16,683 nt of DNA. It comes from an uncultured Erysipelotrichaceae bacterium (GTDB lineage Bacteria; Bacillota_I; Bacilli_A; RFN20; CAG-826). Under the pieces are notes generated by a model. It was not told the origin of the DNA. It ran no database searches and saw only the letters and a list, made by a program, of their open reading frames with translations. Shown here one piece after another: positions 7,518-14,494 of this stretch. The position numbers and the translations under genes are program-made. The stretch covers positions 1-16,683 of the forward strand of contig CACYJD010000006.1 in the NCBI GenBank assembly GCA_902774655.1, in the 5' to 3' direction. Each line of letters begins with the position of its first letter. Position 1 is the stretch's first letter.

Positions 7518-8795
7518 ATGAAAAAATCCAAATTATTATTCCTAGGTTTAGCCTCAGTCTTAACCTTAGGACTTGCATCTTGTGGCTATAACGAAGATGA
7601 AAATTTCTGCAAACAAATCGTTAAAAAAGCCGCAGCTAAAGCATTAGTTAACGCTAATGGTGAAGTTATTAGTGAAGATTCTAATAACCAAGCTGGTGGT
7701 AAAACCAGTCCTTCCTTCTTCCTAACAACAAAACAAACAGCAAAATATGATGGTCAAGAACGTTTTGCTACTGTTGAATGGAGTTGGGACGAAGATCAAA
7801 AAGTTCCTGAAACAAAGAATGATGAAGATCAATATTTATTCAGAGAACATGGCCACGACATTGTTAAACAAACAAAGAAAAGTGATGATACACATGATGT
7901 CATGTACGTTAGATACCCAGTCTTCACTGACCTTGGTGAATCATTCACATTTAACTTTAAAGCCACAGTTTCTTATAAAACAGCAAGTCAAGAACTTGAA
8001 TACACTGTCGAATTAAAGAGATCAACCATTCAATATGATGATATGACAATGGCTGAACTTCATGAAAAGAATGAAAAAGGATACTATAAATACTTATACG
8101 AAGAAGATGATGGTTCCTTAAAGATTTCTCCTAACCATGAACAAGATTATCTTTATATTACAACAAAAGGCGTTGTTACTTATGTAACACCTGATAAGAA
8201 CTTTGCTATTCTTCAAAATGGCGAATACGCAATTGAATTATACCAATACGGTATGTGCACTGACTCCCAAGTTATTAACATTGGTGATTCTATCTCTGTT
8301 AGTGGTGAAGTTGCATGCTACTTTGGTAGCCCACAACTTTCATTCTTAAGTTTAATGGATGTTATTGATGAAAAGATTGAATATAACAAAGAAATCACAG
8401 AGATTACCATTCAACAAATGACAGGCGCTAATAAATATAGCGCATTTGATGGTGTTACCCATAGAATTCGTACATTAAAGGGTGTTGAATTTGTTGGTGG
8501 TTCCATTCGTAACCGCGATGGTGCTAAGACAGATAACCCAAATGCTGGCGACAGATTTACATTTGATGTTAGAAAAGATGGTCTTACAGTTACAATCGCA
8601 TTTGACTATCACACAAATAACACTGATAAAGATGTCGGTAAAGCACTTAAAGCACTTATTACAAGTCTTTCTGATGGTGCAAAACTTAACATTACAGGTT
8701 GGTTAAGATTTAGCGGACCAGACACCTATTCATTCTCATTTGAAGGTGACTATCAATTAATTCCAATCCACGCTAACGACGTTGTTAAAGCCTAA
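7518..8795 (+). CDS. Lipoprotein with predicted OB-fold domains
   Basis: Third consecutive lipoprotein gene, product not in a named family that I recognise. The signal peptide ends in lipobox LASC with Cys22. A beta-rich, possibly Ig-like segment (about residues 70-170, ATVEWSW...TFNFKATVSYKTASQELEYTVELKRS) is followed by an OB-like domain (about 212-285) with the usual order: YITTKGVVTYV, a FAILQNGEYAIELYQ strand pair, INIGDSISVSGEVA, and SPQLSFLSL. A second such region spans about 315-420 (LKGVEFVGG...VTIAFDY...GAKLNITGWLRFSG). The pattern resembles the OB regions of the preceding nuclease, so a role in binding nucleic acid at the cell surface is plausible but inferred. AAAGGA at 7505-7510 supports the start. 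It is the last gene before the operon's terminator. Confidence 0.78.
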   Translation: MKKSKLLFLGLASVLTLGLASCGYNEDENFCKQIVKKAAAKALVNANGEVISEDSNNQAGGKTSPSFFLTTKQTAKYDGQERFATVEWSWDEDQKVPETKNDEDQYLFREHGHDIVKQTKKSDDTHDVMYVRYPVFTDLGESFTFNFKATVSYKTASQELEYTVELKRSTIQYDDMTMAELHEKNEKGYYKYLYEEDDGSLKISPNHEQDYLYITTKGVVTYVTPDKNFAILQNGEYAIELYQYGMCTDSQVINIGDSISVSGEVACYFGSPQLSFLSLMDVIDEKIEYNKEITEITIQQMTGANKYSAFDGVTHRIRTLKGVEFVGGSIRNRDGAKTDNPNAGDRFTFDVRKDGLTVTIAFDYHTNNTDKDVGKALKALITSLSDGAKLNITGWLRFSGPDTYSFSFEGDYQLIPIHANDVVKA

Positions 8796-8814
8796 TAGTC
8801 TAAATTAATAAAAT

Positions 8815-8847
8815 GAGCTTAAGGTAAATTGCCTTAGGCTCTTTTTT
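8815..8847 (+). terminator. Intrinsic terminator of the ABC/nuclease operon
   Basis: A 10-bp stem GAGCTTAAGG/CCTTAGGCTC (8815-8824 with 8832-8841, one wobble pair) encloses a 7-base loop and is followed by T6 (8842-8847). It lies 19 bases after the last lipoprotein stop codon, in the direction of the operon. Confidence 0.92.
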
Positions 8848-8851
8848 ATGG

Positions 8852-8880
8852 TTGTATATTTTTTTAAATTAATATATATT
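8852..8880 (+). promoter_or_regulatory. Promoter of tRNA-Lys
   Basis: A -35 TTGTAT (8852-8857), a 17-base AT-rich spacer and a -10 TATATT (8875-8880) place the start of transcription a few bases before the mature tRNA 5' end at 8892. Confidence 0.65.
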
Positions 8881-8891
8881 AATAGAGCGAT

Positions 8892-8967
8892 GCACCATTA
8901 GCTCAGCTGGTAGAGCAACTGACTCTTAATCAGTGGGTCACAGGTTCGATCCCTGCATGGTGTACCA
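8892..8967 (+). tRNA. tRNA-Lys (anticodon CUU)
   Basis: Complete 76-base cloverleaf. The acceptor stem GCACCAT/ATGGTGT closes with a G-U first pair. The D arm is GCTC...GAGC. The anticodon stem ACTGA/TCAGT carries loop CTCTTAA, giving anticodon CTT (lysine, AAG codons). The variable loop, T arm with GGTTCGATCC and an encoded CCA end are all present. A dedicated promoter lies upstream and a terminator just downstream, so it is a single-gene unit. Confidence 0.96.
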
Positions 8968-8978
8968 TTTATAAAAAT

Positions 8979-9002
8979 ATCATGCTTCGGCATGATTTTT
9001 TT
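8979..9002 (+). terminator. Intrinsic terminator after tRNA-Lys
   Basis: A 7-bp stem ATCATGC/GCATGAT (8979-8985 with 8990-8996) carries a TTCG tetraloop and runs into a 7-base T tract. It begins 12 bases after the tRNA 3' end. Confidence 0.9.
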
Positions 9003-9026
9003 GTTTCTATTTTTCTTTTTCTACTT

Positions 9027-9032
9027 TATTAT
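9027..9032 (+). promoter_or_regulatory. Candidate -10 element for a leaderless kinase mRNA
   Basis: TATTAT ends 9 bases before the ATG at 9042, and no Shine-Dalgarno sequence lies in that gap. With normal promoter spacing, transcription would start at or within a few bases of the start codon. The -35 is weak. Confidence 0.35.
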
Positions 9033-9041
9033 GTATGCGTT

Positions 9042-9551
9042 ATGAAAACCTTTATACTTTTATGCGCTGTTCCAGGAAGTGGAAAATCAAGTTGGGCTGA
9101 GCAATATCGCTTAACTCATAAGAATGTATATGTTGTTAGTAGTGATGGGCTAAGAAAAGAGCTCACTGGTGAATATCAAAACTTCACTAGAGAGGTCGAT
9201 GTCTGGCGCATTTTCTTAGAAAGATGTAATTCTTATAAGGATTTAGCGGATGATGTAACGGTTATCGCTGATAGCACGAACTGCTCAAATATTCACCGCC
9301 AACTATATGGCGAAAAAGTCGTGGGTTATGATAAGAAAATTCTTTTAGAGATTAAAAAGCCTCTAGAAGTAGCACTCGAACAAAATCAACATCGCAATCC
9401 AAATCGTATTGTTCCACCAGATGTAATTAAACGTATGTATGCCAATTATGAGGAGCCAACAAAAGAAGTTTTAGCCCTTTATGATGAGCATATTGTAATT
9501 AGCAATTTCGATATTACAAAAGTAAGTGAAGAATTCCACTATAAACCATAG
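9042..9551 (+). CDS. P-loop kinase of the AAA_33 / polynucleotide-kinase-like group
   Basis: Small cytoplasmic ATP-binding protein (169 residues) beginning MKTFILLCAVPGSGKSS. Walker A is G-S-G-K-S at residues 12-16. An SSDGLRKEL segment and a VIADSTNCSNIHRQ segment match the D-x-x-R and D-x-T-N-x-x-x-x-x-R motifs of T4 polynucleotide-kinase-like enzymes. The late HRNPNRIVPPDVIKRMYANYEEP segment fits the family's R-x-x-P-x-x-V-P-x-x-V-I-x-x-M lid pattern. Members phosphorylate nucleic acid ends, RNA or small molecules; the substrate here cannot be told. An in-frame ATG at 8982 was rejected because it sits in the tRNA-Lys terminator hairpin. The chosen start lacks a ribosome binding site and follows a -10-like TATTAT. 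The terminator hairpin overlaps the stop codon. Confidence 0.8.
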   Translation: MKTFILLCAVPGSGKSSWAEQYRLTHKNVYVVSSDGLRKELTGEYQNFTREVDVWRIFLERCNSYKDLADDVTVIADSTNCSNIHRQLYGEKVVGYDKKILLEIKKPLEVALEQNQHRNPNRIVPPDVIKRMYANYEEPTKEVLALYDEHIVISNFDITKVSEEFHYKP

Positions 9552-9559
9552 TGGTTTTT
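9536..9559 (+). terminator. Intrinsic terminator overlapping the kinase stop codon
   Basis: A 7-bp stem CCACTAT/ATAGTGG (9536-9542 with 9548-9554) has loop AAACC and T5 after it. The TAG stop (9549-9551) lies inside the 3' arm, so the last codons of the kinase gene double as terminator. Confidence 0.75.
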
Positions 9560-9570
9560 CTTTTAAATAA

Positions 9571-9579
9571 TGCGATAAT
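9571..9579 (+). promoter_or_regulatory. Extended -10 promoter for a leaderless small gene
   Basis: TG-C-GATAAT (hexamer 9574-9579) ends 7 bases before the ATG at 9587, predicting a transcript that starts on the start codon. No Shine-Dalgarno sequence is present. A terminator directly upstream makes a separate promoter necessary. Confidence 0.5.
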
Positions 9580-9586
9580 TAAATAT

Positions 9587-10018
9587 ATGAATAAAACTCG
9601 TGCTAAAAAATATCAATCTTCTATTAATTCTCTTAAGATGAAAAACGTCACAGCGGAGAAGCTTTCTCGTAAGATGGGTATTTATCCTGAAAAGATTAGA
9701 GAAGAATTATCTTTCTTTGAACCAATGCTTATGATGGATTATTCCTATAATCTCAAAGATTTACTCGAATTAATCGATGATTATATTAAAAAACTCGATG
9801 AAGAAGCATCGAAGAATAAAGTTGAACGAGTAGTGATTCATAAAAAAGAAGTTAATCAATATAAATCCGTTACTGACTTCGTTTATAAGAACATGACCAT
9901 CGGTGGATTAGTAGATCCAAGTAGACAATTAAATGAAGTAGAACTTAGAACCCTTAAAAAGCTTATTGAAGAAGAACTTGAGGGTAACAAAAAAGCTAAA
10001 TCTAAAAAAAGAAAATAG
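9587..10018 (+). CDS. Hypothetical basic protein (143 aa)
   Basis: I do not recognise this protein. It is soluble, with no signal peptide or membrane segment. The N-terminal 35 residues (KNVTAEKLSRKMGIYPEKIREEL) look like a helix-turn-helix or winged-helix unit. A leucine-rich acidic helix follows (LKDLLELIDDYIKKLDEEASK), then a middle part with DFVYKNMTIGGLVDPSRQLNEVE. The last dozen residues are almost all lysine with a final arginine. A DNA- or RNA-binding role is possible but unproven. An upstream extension of the frame to 9551 was rejected because it overlaps a terminator and promoter. The ATG at 9587 follows an extended -10 element and seems leaderless. It is bracketed by terminators, hence probably transcribed alone. 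Confidence 0.65.
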   Translation: MNKTRAKKYQSSINSLKMKNVTAEKLSRKMGIYPEKIREELSFFEPMLMMDYSYNLKDLLELIDDYIKKLDEEASKNKVERVVIHKKEVNQYKSVTDFVYKNMTIGGLVDPSRQLNEVELRTLKKLIEEELEGNKKAKSKKRK

Positions 10019-10031
10019 AACTAATGTAAAT

Positions 10032-10054
10032 AATCGACAATTAAGTCGATTTTT
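10032..10054 (+). terminator. Terminator after the hypothetical protein gene
   Basis: A 7-bp stem AATCGAC/GTCGATT (10032-10038 with 10045-10051) encloses a 6-base loop, with T5 at its 3' edge (10050-10054). It is weaker than the other terminators here. Confidence 0.6.
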
Positions 10055-10056
10055 AC

Positions 10057-10086
10057 TTGTTAGATAATATCTAAAAGTATTATAAT
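10057..10086 (+). promoter_or_regulatory. nifJ promoter with palindrome in the spacer
   Basis: A -35 TTGTTA (10057-10062), an 18-base spacer and a perfect -10 TATAAT (10081-10086) lie 25 bases before the nifJ start. A perfect 15-base palindrome TTAGATAATATCTAA (10060-10074) fills much of the spacer and overlaps the -35, where a bound repressor would block RNA polymerase. Confidence 0.7.
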
Positions 10087-10110
10087 TTGCTTGATTATAA
10101 GGAGTTTAAT

Positions 10111-12231
10111 ATGGAAATTAAAAAATCATTCCTTTCCGTCGATGGTAATACTGCCGCTGCGATTGGTAGTTATTATTTCACTGAAGTAGCTGGTATTTAT
10201 CCAATTACACCAAGCTCTCCAATGGCTGAACTTGTTGACGTTTATGCATCCCAAGGAAAGAAAAACCTTTTTGGCACACCAGTCAAAGTTGTTGAAATGC
10301 AATCCGAAGCTGGTGCTAGTGGTACTGTTCACGGTGCTCTTCAAGCCGGTGGTCTTGCCACAACTTATACAGCTAGCCAAGGCTTATTATTAATGATTCC
10401 AAACATCTATAAATGGTGTGGTGAACTTTTACCAGCCGTTTTACATGTTTCCGCAAGATCTCTTGCTACAAGATCACTTTCAATCTTTGGTGATCACCAA
10501 GATATCTATGCATGCAGACAAACTGGTATCGCAATGATCTGCTCACACAGTGTTCAAGAAATTGCTGACCTTGCTCCAATGGCCCACTTAATCGCTATTG
10601 AATCAAGCTATCCAGTTATGCACTTTTTCGATGGTTTTAGAACCTCTCACGAAATTCAAAACGTTGAATTCGTTGACGGTGAAGAATATGCAAAACTTCT
10701 TCCAATGGATAAAGTTAACGAATTTAGAGCTAGAGCACTTAACCCACATACTCACCCAGTAACTCGTGGTGGTGCTGAAAATGATGATATCTACTTCCAA
10801 GGTAGAGAAGCTCAAAATGAACACTTCAATCACGTTATCGAAGTTGCTGAAAAATACTTCAAAGAAGCAACAAGATTAACTGGTCGTGAATACGCTCCAT
10901 TCGTCTATTATGGTGATAAAGATGCAACTGATGTTATCGTTGCTATGGGTAGCGTTACTGAAACAACAATTGAAGTTATCGATGAACTCAGAAAAGAAGG
11001 CAAGAAAGTCGGTCTTGTTAAAGTTCACTTATATAGACCATTCTCTGCTGAACACTTATCCAAAGCTATCCCAGCAAGTGTCAAACGCATTGCTGTCTTA
11101 GATAGAACAAAAGAAATGGGTGCAACTGGTGAACCATTATACTTAGATGTCGTTGCAGCCTTAAAACAAGTTGGTAGAGAAGATATCCTTGTTATCGGTG
11201 GCCGTTATGGCTTAAGTAGCAAAGACACTCAACCAAAACACATCAAATCAGTTTATGATTTCTTAGCAAATAGCCCACGTCACAACTTCACCGTCGGTAT
11301 CGTTGATGATGTCACACATTTATCAATTCCTGTTGATGAATCCTTCCATATTAAAGGTGACTATACATCTTGCTTATTCTATGGTTTAGGTAGTGATGGT
11401 ACTGTTGGTGCTAACAAATCATCAATTAAGATTATTGGTGACGCCACACATCAATATGCACAAGCTTACTTTGCATATGACTCTAGAAAAGCTGGTGGTG
11501 TTACAAGATCTCACTTAAGATTTGGTAAATCCCCAATTAGAAGCACATATTATGTTGAAAATGCTGACTTCATCAGCTGCTCACTTGATACTTATGTTCT
11601 TAAATTCGATATGATTAAGAACTTAAAAGAAGGTGGAACATTCTTACTCAACACTGATATGAGCGATGAAGAACTCGTAAAAGCTCTTCCAAATAGAATG
11701 AAACATCAATTAGCAGAAAAACACGCTAAGTTCTTTGTTATTGATGCTAACAAGATTGCCCAAGAAATCGGAATGGGCCGTCACACAAATACAATTCTTC
11801 AAGCCTCATTCTTCTATCTCAATCCTTCTATCATGCCTTATGAAGAAGCTAAAGATTGGATGAAGAAACTTGCCAAGAAGACATATGGCAAGAAGGGTGA
11901 TGAAGTTGTTCAAAAGAACTACAACGCTATCGATGCCGGTACTGAAGGCTTACGCGAAATCAAAGTTGATCCAGAATGGGTTAAACTTGATACAAAACGT
12001 GTCAGAGCCACAAGTGGTGATGAATACTTCGATAGTTATGTTAATGTAACCAATGTGCCTTTGTTTGCCCACACGCAACAATTAGACCATTCTTACTTAC
12101 AGAAGAAGAACTCGCAAAAGCACCAGATATCGTTAAAAACGATGTTAAAGATGCTCTCCCACCAGTTAAAGGTCTCAAATATAGACTTCAAGTCTCACCA
12201 GAGAACTGCGTTGGTTGTGGCTTATGCGTAA
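10111..12231 (+). CDS. nifJ: Pyruvate:ferredoxin (flavodoxin) oxidoreductase, N-terminal fragment of broken nifJ
   Basis: The intact enzyme (about 1170 residues) oxidises pyruvate with CoA to acetyl-CoA and CO2 and reduces ferredoxin or flavodoxin. This part holds the pyruvate-binding domain I (VAGIYPITPSSPMAELVD, EMQSEAGASGTVHGALQAGG), domain II (DVIVAMGSVTETTIEVIDELR), and the gamma domain (KIIGDATHQYAQAYF, AGGVTRSHLRFGKSPIRSTYY). Homology ends at about residue 645 (EYFDSYVN, near 12045). The remaining 62 residues to the TAA at 12229 are an out-of-frame reading of the ferredoxin domain. The segment that should follow, with its EKRGIA motif, is absent. AAGGAG at 10099-10104 sets the ATG at 10111; the upstream in-frame TTG at 10087 precedes the ribosome binding site. 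As it stands the product would lack its electron-transfer and thiamine diphosphate domains. Confidence 0.93.
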   Translation: MEIKKSFLSVDGNTAAAIGSYYFTEVAGIYPITPSSPMAELVDVYASQGKKNLFGTPVKVVEMQSEAGASGTVHGALQAGGLATTYTASQGLLLMIPNIYKWCGELLPAVLHVSARSLATRSLSIFGDHQDIYACRQTGIAMICSHSVQEIADLAPMAHLIAIESSYPVMHFFDGFRTSHEIQNVEFVDGEEYAKLLPMDKVNEFRARALNPHTHPVTRGGAENDDIYFQGREAQNEHFNHVIEVAEKYFKEATRLTGREYAPFVYYGDKDATDVIVAMGSVTETTIEVIDELRKEGKKVGLVKVHLYRPFSAEHLSKAIPASVKRIAVLDRTKEMGATGEPLYLDVVAALKQVGREDILVIGGRYGLSSKDTQPKHIKSVYDFLANSPRHNFTVGIVDDVTHLSIPVDESFHIKGDYTSCLFYGLGSDGTVGANKSSIKIIGDATHQYAQAYFAYDSRKAGGVTRSHLRFGKSPIRSTYYVENADFISCSLDTYVLKFDMIKNLKEGGTFLLNTDMSDEELVKALPNRMKHQLAEKHAKFFVIDANKIAQEIGMGRHTNTILQASFFYLNPSIMPYEEAKDWMKKLAKKTYGKKGDEVVQKNYNAIDAGTEGLREIKVDPEWVKLDTKRVRATSGDEYFDSYVNVTNVPLFAHTQQLDHSYLQKKNSQKHQISLKTMLKMLSHQLKVSNIDFKSHQRTALVVAYA

Positions 12232-13493
12232 GCGAATGTACCGCAAACAAAGCTGGTAAGAAAGCTCTTTACATGGCCGAAGCCAAACATCAATTCGTCC
12301 AAGAAGAAGGCGCCAACTACTTATATAAACACGTTGAATACAAACAAGTATTACCAACAAATACTGTTAAAGGTGTTGGATTCTTAATGCCTTACATGGA
12401 AATCAGTGGCGCTTGCGCTGGCTGTGGTGAAACTCCTTACTATAGACTCGTTTCTCAATTATTTGGTAAAGACATGTTAGTTGCTAACGCAACTGGTTGT
12501 TCCTCAATTTATAGTGGTTCCACACCATTAACTCCATTCTGCACAGATAAGAATGGCCAAGGTATTGCTTGGGCTAACTCCTTATTCGAAGATAACGCTG
12601 AATTCGGTTATGGTATGAGAACAGTTACAAACTATAGATTAGGTCAAATCTGCCAAATCTTAGAACCTGCTCTTGAAAGAGAATCAGTTGAACCTGAACT
12701 CAAAGAAACAATTAAGAAATATCTTGAAAACATCAAGAATAAAGATGTTGCACGTGAAGTCATTCCTCATTTAGTTGAACTTGTTAAAGCAAGTAAAGAT
12801 GAAGAAGTTAAAGCTGTCCTCACATATGAAAGAGACTTACTCGATAAGTCAGTCTGGATTATCGGTGGTGATGGTTGGTCATACGATATCGGTTACGGTG
12901 GTGTTGACCACGTCTTAGCAAATGATGAAGACGTCAATATCTTAGTCTTAGATACAGAAGTTTACTCCAACACTGGTGGTCAATCTTCTAAATCTTCACA
13001 AACAGGTAGTATCGCTAAGTTTACCGCTAGCGGTAAGACAGGCGAAAAGAAGAACCTCGCTTTAATCGCTATGAGCTATGGACACGTCTATGTTGCTCAA
13101 ATCGCATTAGGTGCAAACCCAATGAAAGCAATTCAAGCCTTAAAAGAAGCTGAAAGCTATAATGGTCCTTCCCTAATTATCTGCTACGCACCATGTGCTA
13201 ACCACGGTATTAAAGGTGGATTATCCAACTCAATCGCTGTTGAAAAACGCGCTGTTGAAAGTGGTTACTTCACAACATTCCGTTATGATCCACGTAACTT
13301 AGAACAAGGTAAACCAGCCTTAACACTTGACTGCAAAGAACCTGACTTCTCTAAATTCCGTGAATTCGTCATGGGTGAAACAAGATTCTCTCAACTTCCA
13401 GTCGTCAACCCAGAACACGCTGAGGAACTCTTAGCTAAGTCTGAAAGATGCGCTAAAGAACGTTGGGAAAGAATCAAAAAATTCGGTTTATAA
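12045..13493 (+). CDS. nifJ: Pyruvate:ferredoxin oxidoreductase, C-terminal fragment of broken nifJ
   Basis: Homology in this frame begins at 12045 with CNQCAFVCPHATIRPFLLT, the last three cysteines of the first [4Fe-4S] motif. The first cysteine is lost and a TAA stands at 12042-12044. The second cluster motif CVGCGLCVSEC follows, then the thiamine diphosphate domain: SGACAGCGETPYYRL, GGDGWSYDIGYGGVDHVLA and SNTGGQSSKSS. It ends with YAPCANHGIKGG and a C-terminal extension. Its frame differs from the N-terminal fragment by a net shift that fits a deletion of length 3n+1. The first in-frame ATG is at 12273, inside the ferredoxin domain, with no convincing ribosome binding site, so independent translation is doubtful. 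Either the gene is a pseudogene or the assembly has lost about 160 bases. Family identity is certain, functionality unlikely as written. Confidence 0.92.
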   Translation, partial: CNQCAFVCPHATIRPFLLTEEELAKAPDIVKNDVKDALPPVKGLKYRLQVSPENCVGCGLCVSECTANKAGKKALYMAEAKHQFVQEEGANYLYKHVEYKQVLPTNTVKGVGFLMPYMEISGACAGCGETPYYRLVSQLFGKDMLVANATGCSSIYSGSTPLTPFCTDKNGQGIAWANSLFEDNAEFGYGMRTVTNYRLGQICQILEPALERESVEPELKETIKKYLENIKNKDVAREVIPHLVELVKASKDEEVKAVLTYERDLLDKSVWIIGGDGWSYDIGYGGVDHVLANDEDVNILVLDTEVYSNTGGQSSKSSQTGSIAKFTASGKTGEKKNLALIAMSYGHVYVAQIALGANPMKAIQALKEAESYNGPSLIICYAPCANHGIKGGLSNSIAVEKRAVESGYFTTFRYDPRNLEQGKPALTLDCKEPDFSKFREFVMGETRFSQLPVVNPEHAEELLAKSERCAKERWERIKKFGL

Positions 13494-13517
13494 TCGAATC
13501 TAATTCCTAAAACAAAA

Positions 13518-13548
13518 GATAGCTCAATTCGTTGAGCTATCTTTTTTT
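13518..13548 (+). terminator. nifJ terminator between convergent genes
   Basis: A perfect 10-bp stem GATAGCTCAA/TTGAGCTATC (13518-13527 with 13532-13541) carries a TTCG loop and is followed by T7. An A4 run on the 5' side gives a short U-tract on the minus strand, so it may also stop transcripts of the convergent DUF362 gene. Confidence 0.93.
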
Positions 13549-13562
13549 AATTAATTAGTTAA

Positions 13563-14444
13563 TTATTTAACTTCTTCTAGTTCGTATTCTCTAGAACCAT
13601 AACCAAGAGCTGCAGCTGCTTCGATGGTGTGAATTCCATTACGGGATTCTACTCTTTCTAAGAAGTGGGCTTGGCCTGGATCTTCTTTAGCAGCGTAGAC
13701 TAAGTCAATACAAGCTTGATCGATAGCGATTGGGTCAGTTGAGATGAGAACGCCAATATCTTTTAAACATGGATCTTCAGCGACTTCGCAGCAGTCACAG
13801 TCGACACTCATGTTTGCCATAACATTTACATAAATGATGTTACCATTGAAGTGTTCGTGAACCATCTTAGCGGCGTCCGCCATTGATTCAAGGAATTTAG
13901 TTTGATCTGGTTTAATCCAACATAGTTTTTGACTCTTTGTTTTTCCTGCACTATGAATGTAAGCTTTACCTCTAGATGATGCACATCCAATTGATAATTG
14001 TTTAAGTGCACCCCCGTATCCTCCCATAGGGTGGCCTTTGAAGTGAGATAAGACTAACATTGAGTCGTAGTTAGGGAAGTGTTCACCTAAATAATCTTTT
14101 TTAATAATTTTGCAGGATTTATCTTCGATAACATAGTCGTTATTGTTTTCATCCATAAGATCAAAGTTAAAATATTTATCCCATTCGTGATCTTTAATTA
14201 ATTGTTTATGTTTTTTAGTAGAGTTTCTTGCACCTGGATAAGCGGTATTACATTCAACAACTGTTCCTTTTACATAATCGATAATTGGTTTCCAGAATGC
14301 TGGTTTGAGATAGTTTTGGTTACCTTGTTCTCCACTATGAAGTTTGATGGCAACTTTGCCTGGAAGTTCTTTATTTAAATGTTGGTAGAGTTTTAAGACA
14401 GCTTCGCCTGATATTTCTTTTGAGAAATATACTTTTGATTTCAT
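13563..14444 (-). CDS. DUF362 domain protein (uncharacterised Fe-S center type)
   Basis: The 293-residue protein matches the short DUF362 family along its whole length: VAIKLHSGEQGNQNYLKP (about 31-48), VVECNTAYPGAR (62-73), YDSMLVLSHFKGHPMGGYGGALKQLSIG (126-153), NIIYVNVMANMSVDCDCC (202-219), DIGVLISTDPIAIDQACIDLVY (229-250) and a closing SRNGIHTIEAAAALGYGSREYEL. The cysteine group Cys216/218/219/226 may hold metal or an Fe-S centre. The family's biochemical role is unknown; some annotations call it an uncharacterised Fe-S center protein. There is no separate ferredoxin domain, signal peptide or membrane helix. GGGAGG (plus-strand 14453-14458) sits 8 bases before the ATG. It lies 35 bases downstream of tRNA-Pro on the same strand, with no hairpin terminator between them, and converges on nifJ. 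Confidence 0.88.
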   Translation of the reverse strand: MKSKVYFSKEISGEAVLKLYQHLNKELPGKVAIKLHSGEQGNQNYLKPAFWKPIIDYVKGTVVECNTAYPGARNSTKKHKQLIKDHEWDKYFNFDLMDENNNDYVIEDKSCKIIKKDYLGEHFPNYDSMLVLSHFKGHPMGGYGGALKQLSIGCASSRGKAYIHSAGKTKSQKLCWIKPDQTKFLESMADAAKMVHEHFNGNIIYVNVMANMSVDCDCCEVAEDPCLKDIGVLISTDPIAIDQACIDLVYAAKEDPGQAHFLERVESRNGIHTIEAAAALGYGSREYELEEVK

Positions 14445-14466
14445 ATGCTTATCCTCCCAAACTCAT

Positions 14467-14494
14467 TTTATAAAAAAAATGGTCGGGGCGACAA
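14467..14494 (-). promoter_or_regulatory. Possible DUF362 promoter inside the tRNA-Pro 3' end
   Basis: On the minus strand, TTGTCG (14489-14494) lies in the T arm and acceptor region of tRNA-Pro. A 16-base spacer leads to TATAAA (14467-14472). Transcription would start just ahead of the ribosome binding site. Read-through from the tRNA is an equal possibility. Confidence 0.3.

Noticed and set aside
8982..9041. Upstream ATG giving the kinase a hydrophobic N-terminal extension
   Set aside because: The codons come from the tRNA-Lys terminator hairpin and its T tract; family members start at the MKTFILL strand.
10087..10110. TTG start extending nifJ by eight residues
   Set aside because: The extension would place the AAGGAG ribosome binding site inside the coding region and begin at the promoter's -10. 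The ATG at 10111 matches the family N-terminus.
12030..12060. Programmed ribosomal frameshift joining the two nifJ parts
   Set aside because: No slippery heptamer or stimulating hairpin is evident, and about 50 conserved residues are missing from all frames, so a shift alone would not restore the protein.
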